In this document: one piece after another, positions 14,249 through 23,000 of the stretch
Numbering within the stretch: the stretch's first letter is position 1
Layout of the letters: each line of letters opens with the position of its first letter
Assembly (NCBI GenBank): GCA_947627115.1
Contig: CANQUQ010000022.1
Location: 1-33,122 of the forward strand
Source of the DNA: an uncultured Acetatifactor sp.
Lineage (GTDB): Bacteria > Bacillota > Clostridia > Lachnospirales > Lachnospiraceae
Length of the DNA: 33,122 nt
Direction: 5' to 3'
Position numbers and translations under genes: made by a program
The notes under the pieces: model-generated
The model's input: the letters and a program-made list of their open reading frames with translations, nothing else
Databases searched by the model: none
What the model was told of the DNA's origin: nothing

Positions 14249-15787
14249 ATGAAACTGATTCTTTTGCTCATTTATTTTGCGGTGATGGTGGGTATCGGTC
14301 TCTACTGCCGGAGACACGCCACGGATGTGAACGGCTTTGTATTGGGCGGGCGTTCCGTTGGCCCCTGGCTCACCGCTTTCGCCTACGGCACCTCGTATTT
14401 TTCGGCGGTGGTGTTCGTGGGGTATGCGGGACAGTTCGGATGGAAGTACGGCGTGGCGGCTACCTGGGCCGGCATCGGCAACGCCATCATCGGTTCCCTG
14501 CTCGCATGGGTGATCTTGGGAAGACGTACCCGGCTCATGACCCAGCAGCTCAATTCGGCGACCATGCCCCAGTTCTTCGGCGAACGGTTCGGAAGCACCC
14601 CGCTGAAGATCGGAGCATCCGTTATTATCTTCATTTTTTTGATCCCCTATACCGCCTCGCTGTATAACGGTCTGTCAAGACTGTTCGGCATGGCCTTCAA
14701 CATCGACTACTCCTACTGTATTATTTTGATGGCCGTACTGACTGCCGTCTATGTGATCGCAGGCGGATACATGGCAACCGCCATCAATGACTTTATTCAG
14801 GGAATCATCATGCTGGTGGGGATCGTGGCGGTGATCGCCGCGGTCCTGAACAGCAAGGGCGGCTTTATGGCGGCTCTGGACGGGCTGGCGAGAGTGAGCG
14901 ACGAGACCGTGGCTTCCACTCCGGGCGTCTTTGCATCCTTCTTCGGTCCGGATCCCCTGAATCTGCTGTTCGTGGTCATTCTGACCTCTCTCGGCACCTG
15001 GGGGCTGCCTCAGATGGTGCAGAAATTTTATGCCATCAAGAACGAGGAAGCTATCAAAAAAGGGACGATTATTTCCACCTTTTTCGCCCTGGTGGTGGCG
15101 GGCGGATGCTATTTCCTGGGCGGCTTCGGAAGACTGTTCTCCGATCGGATCGACATTGCGGCGAACGGCTACGACTCTGTGATCCCCGCCATGCTCTCCG
15201 GTCTGTCCCCGCTCCTGATCGCGCTGGTAGTGATCCTGGTGCTGTCGGCCTCCATGTCCACACTTTCCTCCCTGGTCATGGCGTCCAGTTCTACGCTGAC
15301 CATTGACTTCTTCAAGGTGCTGATCTGGAAAAAGATGGACGAGAAAAAGCAGGTGCTGTCCATTCGGCTGCTGGTGGTAGTGTTCATCGCCATATCCTCT
15401 GTTCTGGCACTGATCCAGTACAGGAGCTCCGTCACCTTTATCGCACAGCTCATGGGAGTGTCCTGGGGCGCGCTGGCCGGATCCTTTCTGGCTCCCTTCC
15501 TGTATTCGCTTTACAGCAAGAGGGTCACAAAGCTTTCCTGCTGGGTCTGCTTCCTGTTCAGCTCCGCTCTGATGGTGGCAAATATTTTCTGGAAGGATTC
15601 CTTCCCCGTTATCATGCAGTCGCCCATCAACTGCGGTGCCATCGCCATGCTGGCCGGTCTTGTGATCGTGCCAGTGGTGAGCCTGTTCACACCGAAGCCG
15701 GACAAGGCTCTGGTGGAGAACGCCTTTGCCTGCTATGAGAAGGAGACCGTGGTGCCCAGCAAGATCAGCCTTGGGGATTCCAAGTGA
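14249..15787 (+). CDS. Sodium:solute symporter family transporter
   Basis: 512 residues, about 13 membrane helices, typical of the SSS family that couples substrate uptake to the Na+ gradient. Typical segments: the N-terminal FVLGGRSVGPWLTAFAYGTS region (about residue 30) with the broken first helix, AGGYMATAINDFIQG (about 170-185, the family signature region), and SASMSTLSSLVMASSSTLT (about 330-350, the Ser-rich segment contributing to the Na+ site). GGAGG precedes the ATG. The substrate (sugar, proline, pantothenate or another organic acid) cannot be told from sequence. It has its own promoter and appears monocistronic; no terminator hairpin was seen after it, only a short tandem repeat. 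Confidence 0.9.
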   Translation: MKLILLLIYFAVMVGIGLYCRRHATDVNGFVLGGRSVGPWLTAFAYGTSYFSAVVFVGYAGQFGWKYGVAATWAGIGNAIIGSLLAWVILGRRTRLMTQQLNSATMPQFFGERFGSTPLKIGASVIIFIFLIPYTASLYNGLSRLFGMAFNIDYSYCIILMAVLTAVYVIAGGYMATAINDFIQGIIMLVGIVAVIAAVLNSKGGFMAALDGLARVSDETVASTPGVFASFFGPDPLNLLFVVILTSLGTWGLPQMVQKFYAIKNEEAIKKGTIISTFFALVVAGGCYFLGGFGRLFSDRIDIAANGYDSVIPAMLSGLSPLLIALVVILVLSASMSTLSSLVMASSSTLTIDFFKVLIWKKMDEKKQVLSIRLLVVVFIAISSVLALIQYRSSVTFIAQLMGVSWGALAGSFLAPFLYSLYSKRVTKLSCWVCFLFSSALMVANIFWKDSFPVIMQSPINCGAIAMLAGLVIVPVVSLFTPKPDKALVENAFACYEKETVVPSKISLGDSK

Positions 15788-15788
15788 T

Positions 15789-15838
15789 TGGAATTTTGAA
15801 AATAAAATGAACCGGAATTTTTGAAAATAAAATGAATA
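15789..15838. repeat. Two-copy tandem repeat after the symporter gene
   Basis: Two near-identical units of about 25 bases (GGAATTTT followed by GAAAATAAAATGAA) stand head to tail just after the stop codon. They are AT-rich against a GC-rich background and form no obvious hairpin. Confidence 0.6.
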
Positions 15839-15863
15839 TTTAGTAGTCATACGATAAAAAATG

Positions 15864-15872
15864 TGTTATAAT
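15864..15872 (+). promoter_or_regulatory. Promoter of the NitT/TauT-type transporter operon
   Basis: TGTTATAAT is a consensus -10 (TATAAT, 15867-15872) with the TGN extension. A weak -35 (TAGTCA, 15844-15849) lies 17 bases upstream. It leaves an untranslated leader of about 140 bases before the ATG at 16018. Confidence 0.6.
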
Positions 15873-15878
15873 GTCACC

Positions 15879-16017
15879 GAGACCGGGAAGCTTCGGCTGA
15901 CCGGGATCGGACGGCAGATTCTGACCGGCAAAGATTCGATCTGAGCGGAAAGAGCTTATTTTTTGTGCCCTGAATCTGTCATAAATATCCCCGGATGGGA
16001 GCAAGGAGAAGAGAAGT
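15879..16017 (+). other. Uncharacterised leader of the transporter operon
   Basis: About 140 bases of predicted leader with GACCGG three times (15881, 15899, 15923), several short self-complementary stretches, and a T-run at 15958-15964. It is long enough for a riboswitch or attenuator, but I recognise no known class. A ribosome site AAGGAG lies at 16002-16007. Confidence 0.3.
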
Positions 16018-17052
16018 ATGAAAAATGAGCGTGAAACTAGGAAACAAAGAGGGAACACACAGGGGAACCTGAGAGGGAGACGGAAAAGGATCGCCGCCCT
16101 GGCAATGTGTCTCGTATTGCTCTGCGGTCTGTTTACGGCCTGCGGCAGGAAGGAGTCTGTGAATGTCCGCGTGGGCTCCCTGAAGGGCCCCACCACATTG
16201 GGCATTCTGTTCCTCATGGACAAGGCGGAAAAGGGAGAGGCGGAAAATACATACGAGTTCCAGATGGCCACCGCCGCGGATGAGCTGCTGCCCATGATGG
16301 TACAGGGAAATCTGGATATCGCCCTGGTACCTGCCAATGTGGCGGCAGTGCTCTATCAAAAGACGGAGGGCGGCGTGTCTGTGATCGACTTGAACACGCT
16401 GGGCGTTCTCTACATCGTGACGGGGAACGGGAACATCCATTCCGTGGCCGATCTGAAGGGAAAGACCGTTTATCTGACAGGGATGGGCACCACCCCGGAG
16501 GCATCCCTCAGATATGTGCTGTCCCAGAACGGCCTGGCCGAAAGCGATTACACGCTGGAGTTTAAATCCGAGCCCACGGAGGTGGCTGCTGTGCTGGCTG
16601 AGGATCCCGAAGCCATCGGCCTGCTTCCTCAGCCCTTTGTGACGGCGGCACTGATGCAGAATGAGAATCTGACGGCAGTGCTGGACCTGAATGAAGAGTG
16701 GAACAAGGTGCAGGGAGAAGACGGAAGCGGTATGGTGACCGGCGTCACTGTGGTGCGCAAGGCGTTTCTGGAGGAGCATCCCGACGCGGTGGAGGCCTTT
16801 TTGAAAGAGCACGCGGAGAGCGTGGACGCGATCGCCTCCGACCCGGATGCAGGTGCGGCTCTGGCCGTGAAGGCCGGGATCGTGGCGAAGGAGCCCATCG
16901 CAAAGCAAGCTATCCCCAAGTGCAATATTGTCTGTGTGACGGGCGAGGAGATGAAGAACGCCCTGTCCGGTTATCTGGAGGTGCTGGCATCCTTTGACCC
17001 GGCCATGGTGGGAGGACAGACTCCCGCAGATGATTTTTATTACGGAAAGTGA
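16018..17052 (+). CDS. ABC transporter substrate-binding lipoprotein, NMT1/SsuA-like
   Basis: 344 residues. A long basic N-terminus and hydrophobic core lead to lipobox LFTAC (lipidated Cys42), so the protein is tethered outside the membrane. The body is a two-lobed periplasmic-binding fold of the NitT/TauT/thiamine-precursor type: VRVGSLKGPTTLGILFLMDK near the start, GNLDIALVPANVAAVLY, and VADLKGKTVYLTGMGTTPEA, the loop that usually holds the ligand. Its stop lies next to the start of a fused permease-ATPase gene, completing an importer. Ligands in this superfamily include nitrate, taurine, sulfonates, riboflavin and pyrimidine precursors; the ligand here is unknown. Confidence 0.85.
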   Translation: MKNERETRKQRGNTQGNLRGRRKRIAALAMCLVLLCGLFTACGRKESVNVRVGSLKGPTTLGILFLMDKAEKGEAENTYEFQMATAADELLPMMVQGNLDIALVPANVAAVLYQKTEGGVSVIDLNTLGVLYIVTGNGNIHSVADLKGKTVYLTGMGTTPEASLRYVLSQNGLAESDYTLEFKSEPTEVAAVLAEDPEAIGLLPQPFVTAALMQNENLTAVLDLNEEWNKVQGEDGSGMVTGVTVVRKAFLEEHPDAVEAFLKEHAESVDAIASDPDAGAALAVKAGIVAKEPIAKQAIPKCNIVCVTGEEMKNALSGYLEVLASFDPAMVGGQTPADDFYYGK

Positions 17053-17057
17053 GGCAT

Positions 17058-18386
17058 ATGAAGGGCAGGACAGACAGAACCGGAACAGCTCTGCGAAAGG
17101 CGGCAGTCATTATTTTCTGGCTGCTGCTCTGGCAGATCCTGTCCCTGGCGGTAGACAATTATGTGTTGATGGTAGGCCCCTGGGAGACGCTGCTGACATT
17201 TTTCTCCCTGCTTGGGGAGACACGGTTCTATGTGACTGTGGGAATGAGCCTGCTGCGCATAAGCGCAGGCTTTCTGACGGGCTTTCTGGCAGGCGTGCTT
17301 CTCGCTGTCTGCAGCAGCCGCTACCGTCTGTGCGAGGAGGGACTCGCCCCGGTGATGAGCCTGCTCAAGGCAGTGCCGGTGGCTTCCTTTGTGGTGCTTT
17401 TACTGATCTGGTGGGGTTCCTCTTTTCTGGCCGTTGCGGTGTGCTTTCTTGTGGTGCTGCCCAATATTTATATCAATACGCTGGAGGGACTGAAGAGTAC
17501 CGACGGGGCGCTGGTCGAGATGGGAAGGGTGTTCCGTCTTCCCCTTGGCACGAAATTATTTTATATTTATCTCCCGGCGCTGCGGCCCTTCCTGACGGGA
17601 GGATTGAAGCTGGCGCTGGGAATGTGCTGGAAATCCGGAGTGGCGGCGGAGGTGATCGGCACGCCGGCGCACTCCATCGGCGGGCAGCTGTATCTGTCCA
17701 AGATCTATCTGGACACGGCGGGCGTATTTGCCTGGACGGCCGCGGTGATCCTGGCCAGTGTTCTGTTCGAACGCCTGATCCTGGCCGGGGTGGAGAGAAT
17801 ATTTTCCTGGCAGCCGGCCTGCAGCGCGCCGTCGGACGTGTCCGCGGCACCGTCGGCGGTGGTGCTTAAGGGGCTGGAAAAGAGCTTTCGGCTGCCTGAG
17901 GGCGGGGAATGTCAGCAGGTCATCCACGATATGTCCGCGGTCTACGAGCCGGGCGGAATCTACTATCTGAACGGTCCCTCCGGCAGCGGGAAGACCACGC
18001 TGCTGCGCATCCTCGCCGGGCTTTCCAAGGCCGACGGCGGGGAGCTGACCGTTCCCGATGCCGTGAGCATGGTGTTTCAGGAGGACCGGCTCTGTATGAC
18101 CTGCAGTGCGCTGAAAAACGTGGAGATGGTCACCGGAGATGCGGCCCGGTCCGCGGAGGCTCTAAAAATGCTGCTGGAACCGGAGGACCTGGAGAAGCCC
18201 TGCTCGAATCTGAGCGGCGGCATGAAGCGCAGGGTAGCGCTTGCGCGCGCCATGGAGGCCCGGTCGCAGCTGGTCCTGCTGGATGAACCCTTTACGGGCA
18301 TGGATGCCGGGACGAAGGAACGGGCTGAAAAGTACATCAGCGCCAGACGCGGAGGCAGGACGCTGATCATTGCGACCCACATTTGA
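17058..18386 (+). CDS. Fused ABC permease-ATPase, NitT/TauT type, ending at the H-loop
   Basis: 442 residues from ATG 17058 (an in-frame GTG at 17049 overlaps the previous stop). Residues about 1-255 are a binding-protein-dependent permease with five to six helices and the cytoplasmic coupling loop near EMGRVFRLPLGTKLF. After a short Ala/Ser/Pro linker, residues about 265-442 are the ATPase: Walker A NGPSGSGKTTLL, Q-loop VFQED, signature LSGGMKRRVALARA, Walker B LVLLDEPF, D-loop GMD, and the H-loop IIATH. Permease and ATPase are normally separate. The protein stops two residues after the H-loop His, where most relatives have 20-60 more residues, so a frameshift is possible: the adjacent frame continues open into the next gene. 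Confidence 0.82.
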   Translation: MKGRTDRTGTALRKAAVIIFWLLLWQILSLAVDNYVLMVGPWETLLTFFSLLGETRFYVTVGMSLLRISAGFLTGFLAGVLLAVCSSRYRLCEEGLAPVMSLLKAVPVASFVVLLLIWWGSSFLAVAVCFLVVLPNIYINTLEGLKSTDGALVEMGRVFRLPLGTKLFYIYLPALRPFLTGGLKLALGMCWKSGVAAEVIGTPAHSIGGQLYLSKIYLDTAGVFAWTAAVILASVLFERLILAGVERIFSWQPACSAPSDVSAAPSAVVLKGLEKSFRLPEGGECQQVIHDMSAVYEPGGIYYLNGPSGSGKTTLLRILAGLSKADGGELTVPDAVSMVFQEDRLCMTCSALKNVEMVTGDAARSAEALKMLLEPEDLEKPCSNLSGGMKRRVALARAMEARSQLVLLDEPFTGMDAGTKERAEKYISARRGGRTLIIATHI

Positions 18387-18419
18387 AAAATGCTTTATCC
18401 GCGGAACACGCAATGAAGA

Positions 18420-18515
18420 GAAGCATGGACAAAGAGGGGGAACATGGGGAAAAAGAGAAGCATGGAAAAAAGAAGAGGAACATGGAAAAAGAAGAGGAGC
18501 ATGGAAAAGGTATGA
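18420..18515 (+). repeat. Degenerate tandem repeat of GAGGARCATGGAAAA-like units
   Basis: Four to five imperfect copies of a purine-rich unit (GAGG-A-CATGG-AAAA, 18-24 bases) run from 18420 to 18515. Each carries a ribosome-site-like GAGG a few bases ahead of an ATG, in differing frames. In the frame of the next gene it encodes an extremely Lys/Glu/His-rich stretch. Confidence 0.65.
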
Positions 18516-18781
18516 GCACAACGGAGACAAAACAGGAGGAATCACGCGTGGTATTGATGGGCATCCTTGTGGAGGATACAGAGGCCACGGCCCGCATCAA
18601 CGGGATACTCCATGAGTACGGACGCTACATTGTGGGAAGAATGGGACTGCCCTACAGGGAGAAGCAGGTCAGTGTCATCAGTATCGTAATGGACGCGCCT
18701 CAGAGCGTGGCCAACGCTCTTTCCGGCAAGCTCGGCATGATACCGGGAGTGACCAGCAAGTGCCTGTACGGGAAAAAGTAG
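18512..18781 (+). CDS. TM1266-family (iron-only hydrogenase system regulator-like) protein
   Basis: 89 residues, a small ferredoxin-like (ACT/NikR-C-like) alpha/beta domain. The family pattern is clear: RVVLMGILVEDTEATARING, LHEYGRYIVGRMGLPYRE, VSVISIVMDAPQSVANALSG and the ending KLGMIPGVTSKCLYGKK. Family members are often encoded beside [FeFe]-hydrogenase maturation genes; they are predicted regulators without a proven mechanism. No hydrogenase gene lies in this window. I chose ATG 18512, which starts at the usual family N-terminus; GAGGAG lies 12 bases ahead, a little far. The same frame is open back to a TTG at 18383 that overlaps the ABC gene's stop, so a longer form is possible. Confidence 0.75.
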   Translation: MSTTETKQEESRVVLMGILVEDTEATARINGILHEYGRYIVGRMGLPYREKQVSVISIVMDAPQSVANALSGKLGMIPGVTSKCLYGKK

Positions 18782-18841
18782 GCTGCTGTCCCCGCCCCTT
18801 TTCCGCACCCCTTTTGCATCACCGGTCAGTTGAAAAAGTGT

Positions 18842-18870
18842 TTGTTTTTTTGGGATTCCTGTGGTATAAT
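18842..18870 (+). promoter_or_regulatory. Promoter of the trigger factor gene
   Basis: TTGTTT (18842-18847), a 17-base spacer and TATAAT (18865-18870) with the TGG extension directly before it make a strong vegetative promoter about 90 bases ahead of the tig start. Confidence 0.7.
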
Positions 18871-18958
18871 TCTAGAATGACTGTGACTATGCTCTTGCTT
18901 TGACTGCGGGGCAGATGATATAGATGAGGCACAGGCGATTGAAGGAGGAAACGTATCA

Positions 18959-20314
18959 ATGAGTCTACAGGTGGAAAAATTGGAGCACAACATGGCACGA
19001 CTGACCGTCGAGGTGCCTGCCGAGGAATTGGAAAAGGCTATCGAGAGTGCTTATCGGAAGAACAAGAATAAGATCAGCATCCCTGGCTTTCGCAAGGGCA
19101 AAGCTCCCCGGAAGATGATCGAGCAGATGTACGGCAGGGAAGTATTTTATGAGGATGCGGCCAATGAGCTGATCCCCGACGCCTATGAGAAGGCCCTGGA
19201 GGAGTGTACGGAAGACATCGTATCTTCCCCCAAGATCGATGTGGTTCAGGTGGAGGCCGGCAAGCCCTTCATCTTCTCCGCGGAGGTGGCCCTGAAGCCC
19301 GAAGTGACTCTGGGCAAGTATAAGGGCGTGAAGGTGGATAAGATGGACGTGGATGTCACCGATGAGGAGGTGACCGCCGAGATCGACCGGGAGAGAGAGA
19401 AGAATTCCAGGACCGTGGATGTGGAGGACAGAGCGGTGAAGGAAGGCGATATCGCCACCATCGATTTTGAAGGCTTTGTGGACGGCGTGGCCTTCGAGGG
19501 CGGCAAGGGGGAGGACTATCCTCTGACCATCGGCTCCCACGCGTTCATCCCCGGCTTTGAGGAGGCTCTCGTGGGCGCAAAGGCGGGAGAGCAGACCGAT
19601 GTGAATGTGACTTTCCCGGAGGATTATCAGGCGGCGGAGCTGGCCGGCAAGGCCGCTGTGTTCAAATGCACCGTGAAGAGGCTTCAGGAGAAACAGCTGC
19701 CCGAACTGGACGATGATTTTGTGGGGGAGGTCTCCGAAGAGAGCGATACCGTTGAAGAGTACAGGGAGGAGATCAAAAAGAAGATCTCCGACAGAAAGAG
19801 CCAGAACGCGAAAAATGCCAAGGAGGAGGCAGCCATTGAGGCTGTTATCGCCGACGCAGAGATGGACATTCCCGACGCTATGCTGGATACCCAGCAGAGA
19901 CAGATGGTGCAGGATTATGCACAGAGACTGCAGGCGCAGGGCATTTCCATGGAGCAGTACATGAAGTTCACCGGCACTACCGCACAGATGCTTCTGGAGC
20001 AGTTCAAGCCTCAGGCGATGAAGCGCATCCAGTCCAGGCTGGTGCTGGAGGCGGTTGCCGCAGCAGAGAACCTTCAGGCCTCCGAGGAAGAGTACGAGGA
20101 GGAGATCAAGTCCATGGGCGAGGCCTATCAGATGGAGCCCGACAAGGTGAAGGAGCTTCTCGGCGAGAACGGTAAAAAGCAGGTGCTGGAGGATCTGGCC
20201 GTCAGAAAAGCCGTGGATTTTGTGGTGGAGAACGCCAAGGAGGCAAAGCCTGCCGCAAAGAGGAGCAGGAAGGCAAAGGAGACGGCGGATGCGGAGGCGC
20301 CCGCTGAAGAGTAA
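18959..20314 (+). CDS. tig: Trigger factor
   Basis: 451 residues. A ribosome-bound chaperone that meets nascent chains at the exit tunnel. Domain order: N-terminal ribosome-binding domain with the signature GFRKGKAP (about 43-50), FKBP-type prolyl isomerase domain (about 150-245; GDIATIDFEGFVDG, FIPGFEEALVG), and a long helical C-terminal chaperone domain. The last 25 residues are a Lys/Ala/Glu-rich tail. GGAGG lies 10 bases upstream of the ATG. It heads the protein quality-control block with clpP and clpX. Confidence 0.97.
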   Translation: MSLQVEKLEHNMARLTVEVPAEELEKAIESAYRKNKNKISIPGFRKGKAPRKMIEQMYGREVFYEDAANELIPDAYEKALEECTEDIVSSPKIDVVQVEAGKPFIFSAEVALKPEVTLGKYKGVKVDKMDVDVTDEEVTAEIDREREKNSRTVDVEDRAVKEGDIATIDFEGFVDGVAFEGGKGEDYPLTIGSHAFIPGFEEALVGAKAGEQTDVNVTFPEDYQAAELAGKAAVFKCTVKRLQEKQLPELDDDFVGEVSEESDTVEEYREEIKKKISDRKSQNAKNAKEEAAIEAVIADAEMDIPDAMLDTQQRQMVQDYAQRLQAQGISMEQYMKFTGTTAQMLLEQFKPQAMKRIQSRLVLEAVAAAENLQASEEEYEEEIKSMGEAYQMEPDKVKELLGENGKKQVLEDLAVRKAVDFVVENAKEAKPAAKRSRKAKETADAEAPAEE

Positions 20315-20406
20315 GAGCTGTTTCCGCGTGAGAGATCCTTTTTGAGCGGAGCAGAATGTGTCAGGAAGTTTGTTTCTGGTTAAAATAGAAATGGAGGAAT
20401 CACGTC

Positions 20407-21006
20407 ATGAGTTTAGTACCTTACGTCATTGAGCAGACCAGCAAGGGCGAGCGTTCCTATGATATTTATTCAAGACTTCTGAAGGACAGGATCATTTTTC
20501 TGGGCGAGGAGGTGAACGATACCTCCGCCAGCATCGTAGTTGCACAGCTTTTGTTCCTGGAGGCGGAGGATCCGGAAAAGGATATTCACCTGTATATCAA
20601 CAGCCCCGGCGGTGCGATCACCGCAGGCATGGCGATCTATGATACCATGAACTATATCAAGTGTGACGTATCTACCGTGTGCATAGGTATGGCGGCCAGC
20701 ATGGGGGCTTTCCTGCTCTCCGGCGGCGCAAAGGGAAAGCGGTTTGCGCTTCCCAACGCGGAGATCATGATCCATCAGCCCTTGGGCGGGACTCAGGGAC
20801 AGGCTACGGAAATTGAGATCGCTGCAAGGCATATCCTCAAGACCAAGGAAAAGCTGAACCGTATGCTCTCTGAGAACACAGGAAAGGATTACGAGACTGT
20901 CTGTGCCGATACCGAGCGCGACAATTGGATGAGCGCAAAGGAGGCTTTGGATTACGGCCTGATCGATATGGTGATCTCTTCCCATGACGCTCAGAATGCT
21001 AAATAA
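20407..21006 (+). CDS. clpP: ATP-dependent Clp protease proteolytic subunit
   Basis: 199 residues, the usual length. It forms a double-heptamer barrel that degrades unfolded substrates fed by ClpX. The catalytic triad is visible: Ser98 in [11 protein letters not shown], His123 in MIHQPLGG, Asp172 in TERDNWMSA. The oligomerisation/oxyanion segment SPGGAITAG is intact. GGAGG lies upstream of the ATG. The gene follows tig by 92 bases and precedes clpX by 17. Confidence 0.97.
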   Translation: MSLVPYVIEQTSKGERSYDIYSRLLKDRIIFLGEEVNDTSASIVVAQLLFLEAEDPEKDIHLYINSPGGAITAGMAIYDTMNYIKCDVSTVCIGMAASMGAFLLSGGAKGKRFALPNAEIMIHQPLGGTQGQATEIEIAARHILKTKEKLNRMLSENTGKDYETVCADTERDNWMSAKEALDYGLIDMVISSHDAQNAK

Positions 21007-21023
21007 ATGACAGGAGTACAGGA

Positions 21024-22298
21024 ATGGCAACAAAAATGGCAGGAAACGATATCAGATGTTCCTTTTGCAATAAGGCGCAGAATCAGGTCCGCAAGCTGAT
21101 CGCAGGGCCCGCCGGAGTCTATATTTGTGACGAGTGCATCGACATCTGTGCGGATATTCTTGAGGAGGAGCTGGAGGACGATGCGCTGGAGGAGGCTGCC
21201 CGTCCCGACATTAATCTCCTGAAGCCCATACAGATCAAGAATTTTCTGGACGATTATGTGGTGGGGCAGGAGCAGGCCAAGAAGGTGCTGGCTGTTTCCG
21301 TCTACAACCATTATAAGCGGGTGACTGCGCCCAAGGATCTGGATGACGTGGAGCTCCAGAAGAGCAACATCATCATGGTGGGACCCACCGGCTGCGGCAA
21401 GACTTATCTGGCACAGACGCTGGCGAAGATCATAAATGTACCTTTCGCGATCGCAGACGCGACTACGTTGACGGAGGCAGGCTATGTGGGAGAGGACGTG
21501 GAGAATATCCTGCTGAAGCTGATCCAGGCGGCCGACTACGATATAGAGCGTGCTCAGTACGGTATTATTTACATCGATGAGATCGATAAGATCACCAAAA
21601 AGGGTGAAAATGTGTCCATTACCCGCGATGTGTCGGGAGAGGGCGTTCAGCAGGCCCTGCTCAAGATCGTGGAGGGCACCATTGCCAATGTGCCTCCTCA
21701 GGGCGGCAGAAAGCACCCTCATCAGGAGCTGATCACCATAGACACCTCCAATATCCTTTTTATCTGCGGAGGCGCCTTTGACGGACTGGATAAGATCGTA
21801 GAGGCCAGACTGGACAAAAAGGCCATCGGCTTCAACACGGAGGTATCTCAGAAGACCACGAAGGAGCTGGACGATCTGCTGCAGGAGGTGACCCCGCAGG
21901 ATCTGGTGAAGTTCGGGTTGATCCCGGAATTCGTGGGGCGTGTCCCCATATGCGTATCCCTGCAGGGCCTGGATAAGGATGCCCTGGTGCGCATCCTGAA
22001 GGAGCCAAAGAATGCGCTGATCAAGCAATACCAGAAGCTGTTCCACATGGACGGTGTGGAGCTGACCTTTGAGGAGGACGCCGTACAGGCGATCGCCGAT
22101 CTGGCCTTCCGGCGAAAGACCGGCGCCAGAGGGCTGCGTTCCATTATGGAGAGCGTCATGATGGACACCATGTATCGGATCCCTTCCGATGACACGATCC
22201 AGACCTGTGTGATCACCAAGGAAGCGGTAGAGGGCACCAGCGAGCCCTTGACCATCCATCAGGACGATGCAAAAGGAAAGCTGGAGAAAGCAATATGA
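21024..22298 (+). CDS. clpX: ATP-dependent Clp protease ATPase subunit ClpX
   Basis: 424 residues. A hexameric unfoldase that recognises tagged substrates and threads them into ClpP. The N-terminal zinc domain has Cys12, Cys15, Cys35 and Cys38 (CSFC, CDEC). Then come Walker A GPTGCGKT, Walker [10 protein letters not shown], the pore loop GYVGEDVE, and the ClpP-docking loop region (IGFNTE). The C-terminal sensor-2 segment [12 protein letters not shown] is intact. AGGAG lies upstream. A hairpin pair with a terminator follows at 22303-22364. Confidence 0.97.
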   Translation: MATKMAGNDIRCSFCNKAQNQVRKLIAGPAGVYICDECIDICADILEEELEDDALEEAARPDINLLKPIQIKNFLDDYVVGQEQAKKVLAVSVYNHYKRVTAPKDLDDVELQKSNIIMVGPTGCGKTYLAQTLAKIINVPFAIADATTLTEAGYVGEDVENILLKLIQAADYDIERAQYGIIYIDEIDKITKKGENVSITRDVSGEGVQQALLKIVEGTIANVPPQGGRKHPHQELITIDTSNILFICGGAFDGLDKIVEARLDKKAIGFNTEVSQKTTKELDDLLQEVTPQDLVKFGLIPEFVGRVPICVSLQGLDKDALVRILKEPKNALIKQYQKLFHMDGVELTFEEDAVQAIADLAFRRKTGARGLRSIMESVMMDTMYRIPSDDTIQTCVITKEAVEGTSEPLTIHQDDAKGKLEKAI

Positions 22299-22302
22299 AC
22301 GG

Positions 22303-22364
22303 CACACGGCGGATATGCCGTGTGAGTGGGTAACGCCGTCCGCGCGACGGCGTTCTCGTTTTTT
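22303..22364 (+). terminator. Double hairpin terminator after clpX
   Basis: The first stem is CACACGGC/GCCGTGTG (22303-22310, 22317-22324). The second is AACGCCGTC/GACGGCGTT (22332-22340, 22346-22354) followed by CTCGTTTTTT, a classic intrinsic terminator. Confidence 0.85.
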
Positions 22365-22397
22365 CGGATCGCACGTTGATATTCAGGGGGAGAGAAA

Positions 22398-23000
22398 ATG
22401 ATCATAAGAAATGTCAGTCTGGAGACAGTGTGCGGTGTCACCAGCAAGATATCTCAGAGCAGACATCCTGAGGTAGCCTTTGCGGGCAAGAGCAATGTGG
22501 GGAAGTCCTCTCTGATCAACGCACTGATGAACCGTAAATCTCTGGCAAGGACCAGTTCCCAGCCGGGAAAGACCCAGACCATCAACTACTATAATATAAA
22601 CGATGAGCTCTATTTTGTGGATCTGCCGGGATACGGCTATGCAAAGTCACCGGAGAGCGTGAAAATACAGTGGGGAAAAATGATCGAGAACTACCTGCAC
22701 AGATCGCGGCAGCTGAAGCGGGTGTTCCTGCTCATCGACATCCGGCATGCGCCGTCCGAAAATGACAGGATCATGTATCAGTGGATCTGCAGCAGAGGCT
22801 TTTCACCGGTGATCGTTGCCACAAAAGCGGATAAGATCAACCGCAGTCAGATCCAGAAACAGCTGCGGCTGATCAGGACGACACTGGAGACGGAGAAGGA
22901 TACCGTTCTGATCCCCTTCTCGGCGCAGACAAAACAGGGCCGGGATGAGATATACGAAATTTTGGACAGGGTGTTGGAGGAAAGCCATGAAAAGGTATAG
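22398..23000 (+). CDS. engB: Ribosome biogenesis GTP-binding protein EngB/YsxC
   Basis: 200 residues, a TRAFAC-class small GTPase needed for large ribosomal subunit assembly. G motifs: AGKSNVGKSSLINAL (29-43, G1), the switch-I region ARTSSQPGKTQTIN, DLPGYGYAK (G3), ATKADK (G4) and SAQTKQG (G5). AGGGGGAGAG precedes the ATG. The clpX-engB neighbourhood is standard, although lon, often placed between them in Clostridia, is not present. The last 14 bases overlap the next gene. Confidence 0.96.
   Translation: MIIRNVSLETVCGVTSKISQSRHPEVAFAGKSNVGKSSLINALMNRKSLARTSSQPGKTQTINYYNINDELYFVDLPGYGYAKSPESVKIQWGKMIENYLHRSRQLKRVFLLIDIRHAPSENDRIMYQWICSRGFSPVIVATKADKINRSQIQKQLRLIRTTLETEKDTVLIPFSAQTKQGRDEIYEILDRVLEESHEKV

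Noticed and set aside
15879..16017. TPP riboswitch ahead of an NMT1-like transporter
   Set aside because: The conserved CTGAGA and GGGG-type TPP core elements are not present in the right order; only the transporter family suggested it.
18384..18386. TGA read as selenocysteine in the fused ABC gene
   Set aside because: The stop follows the H-loop rather than a redox site and no SECIS-like hairpin was seen after it; truncation or frameshift explains it better.
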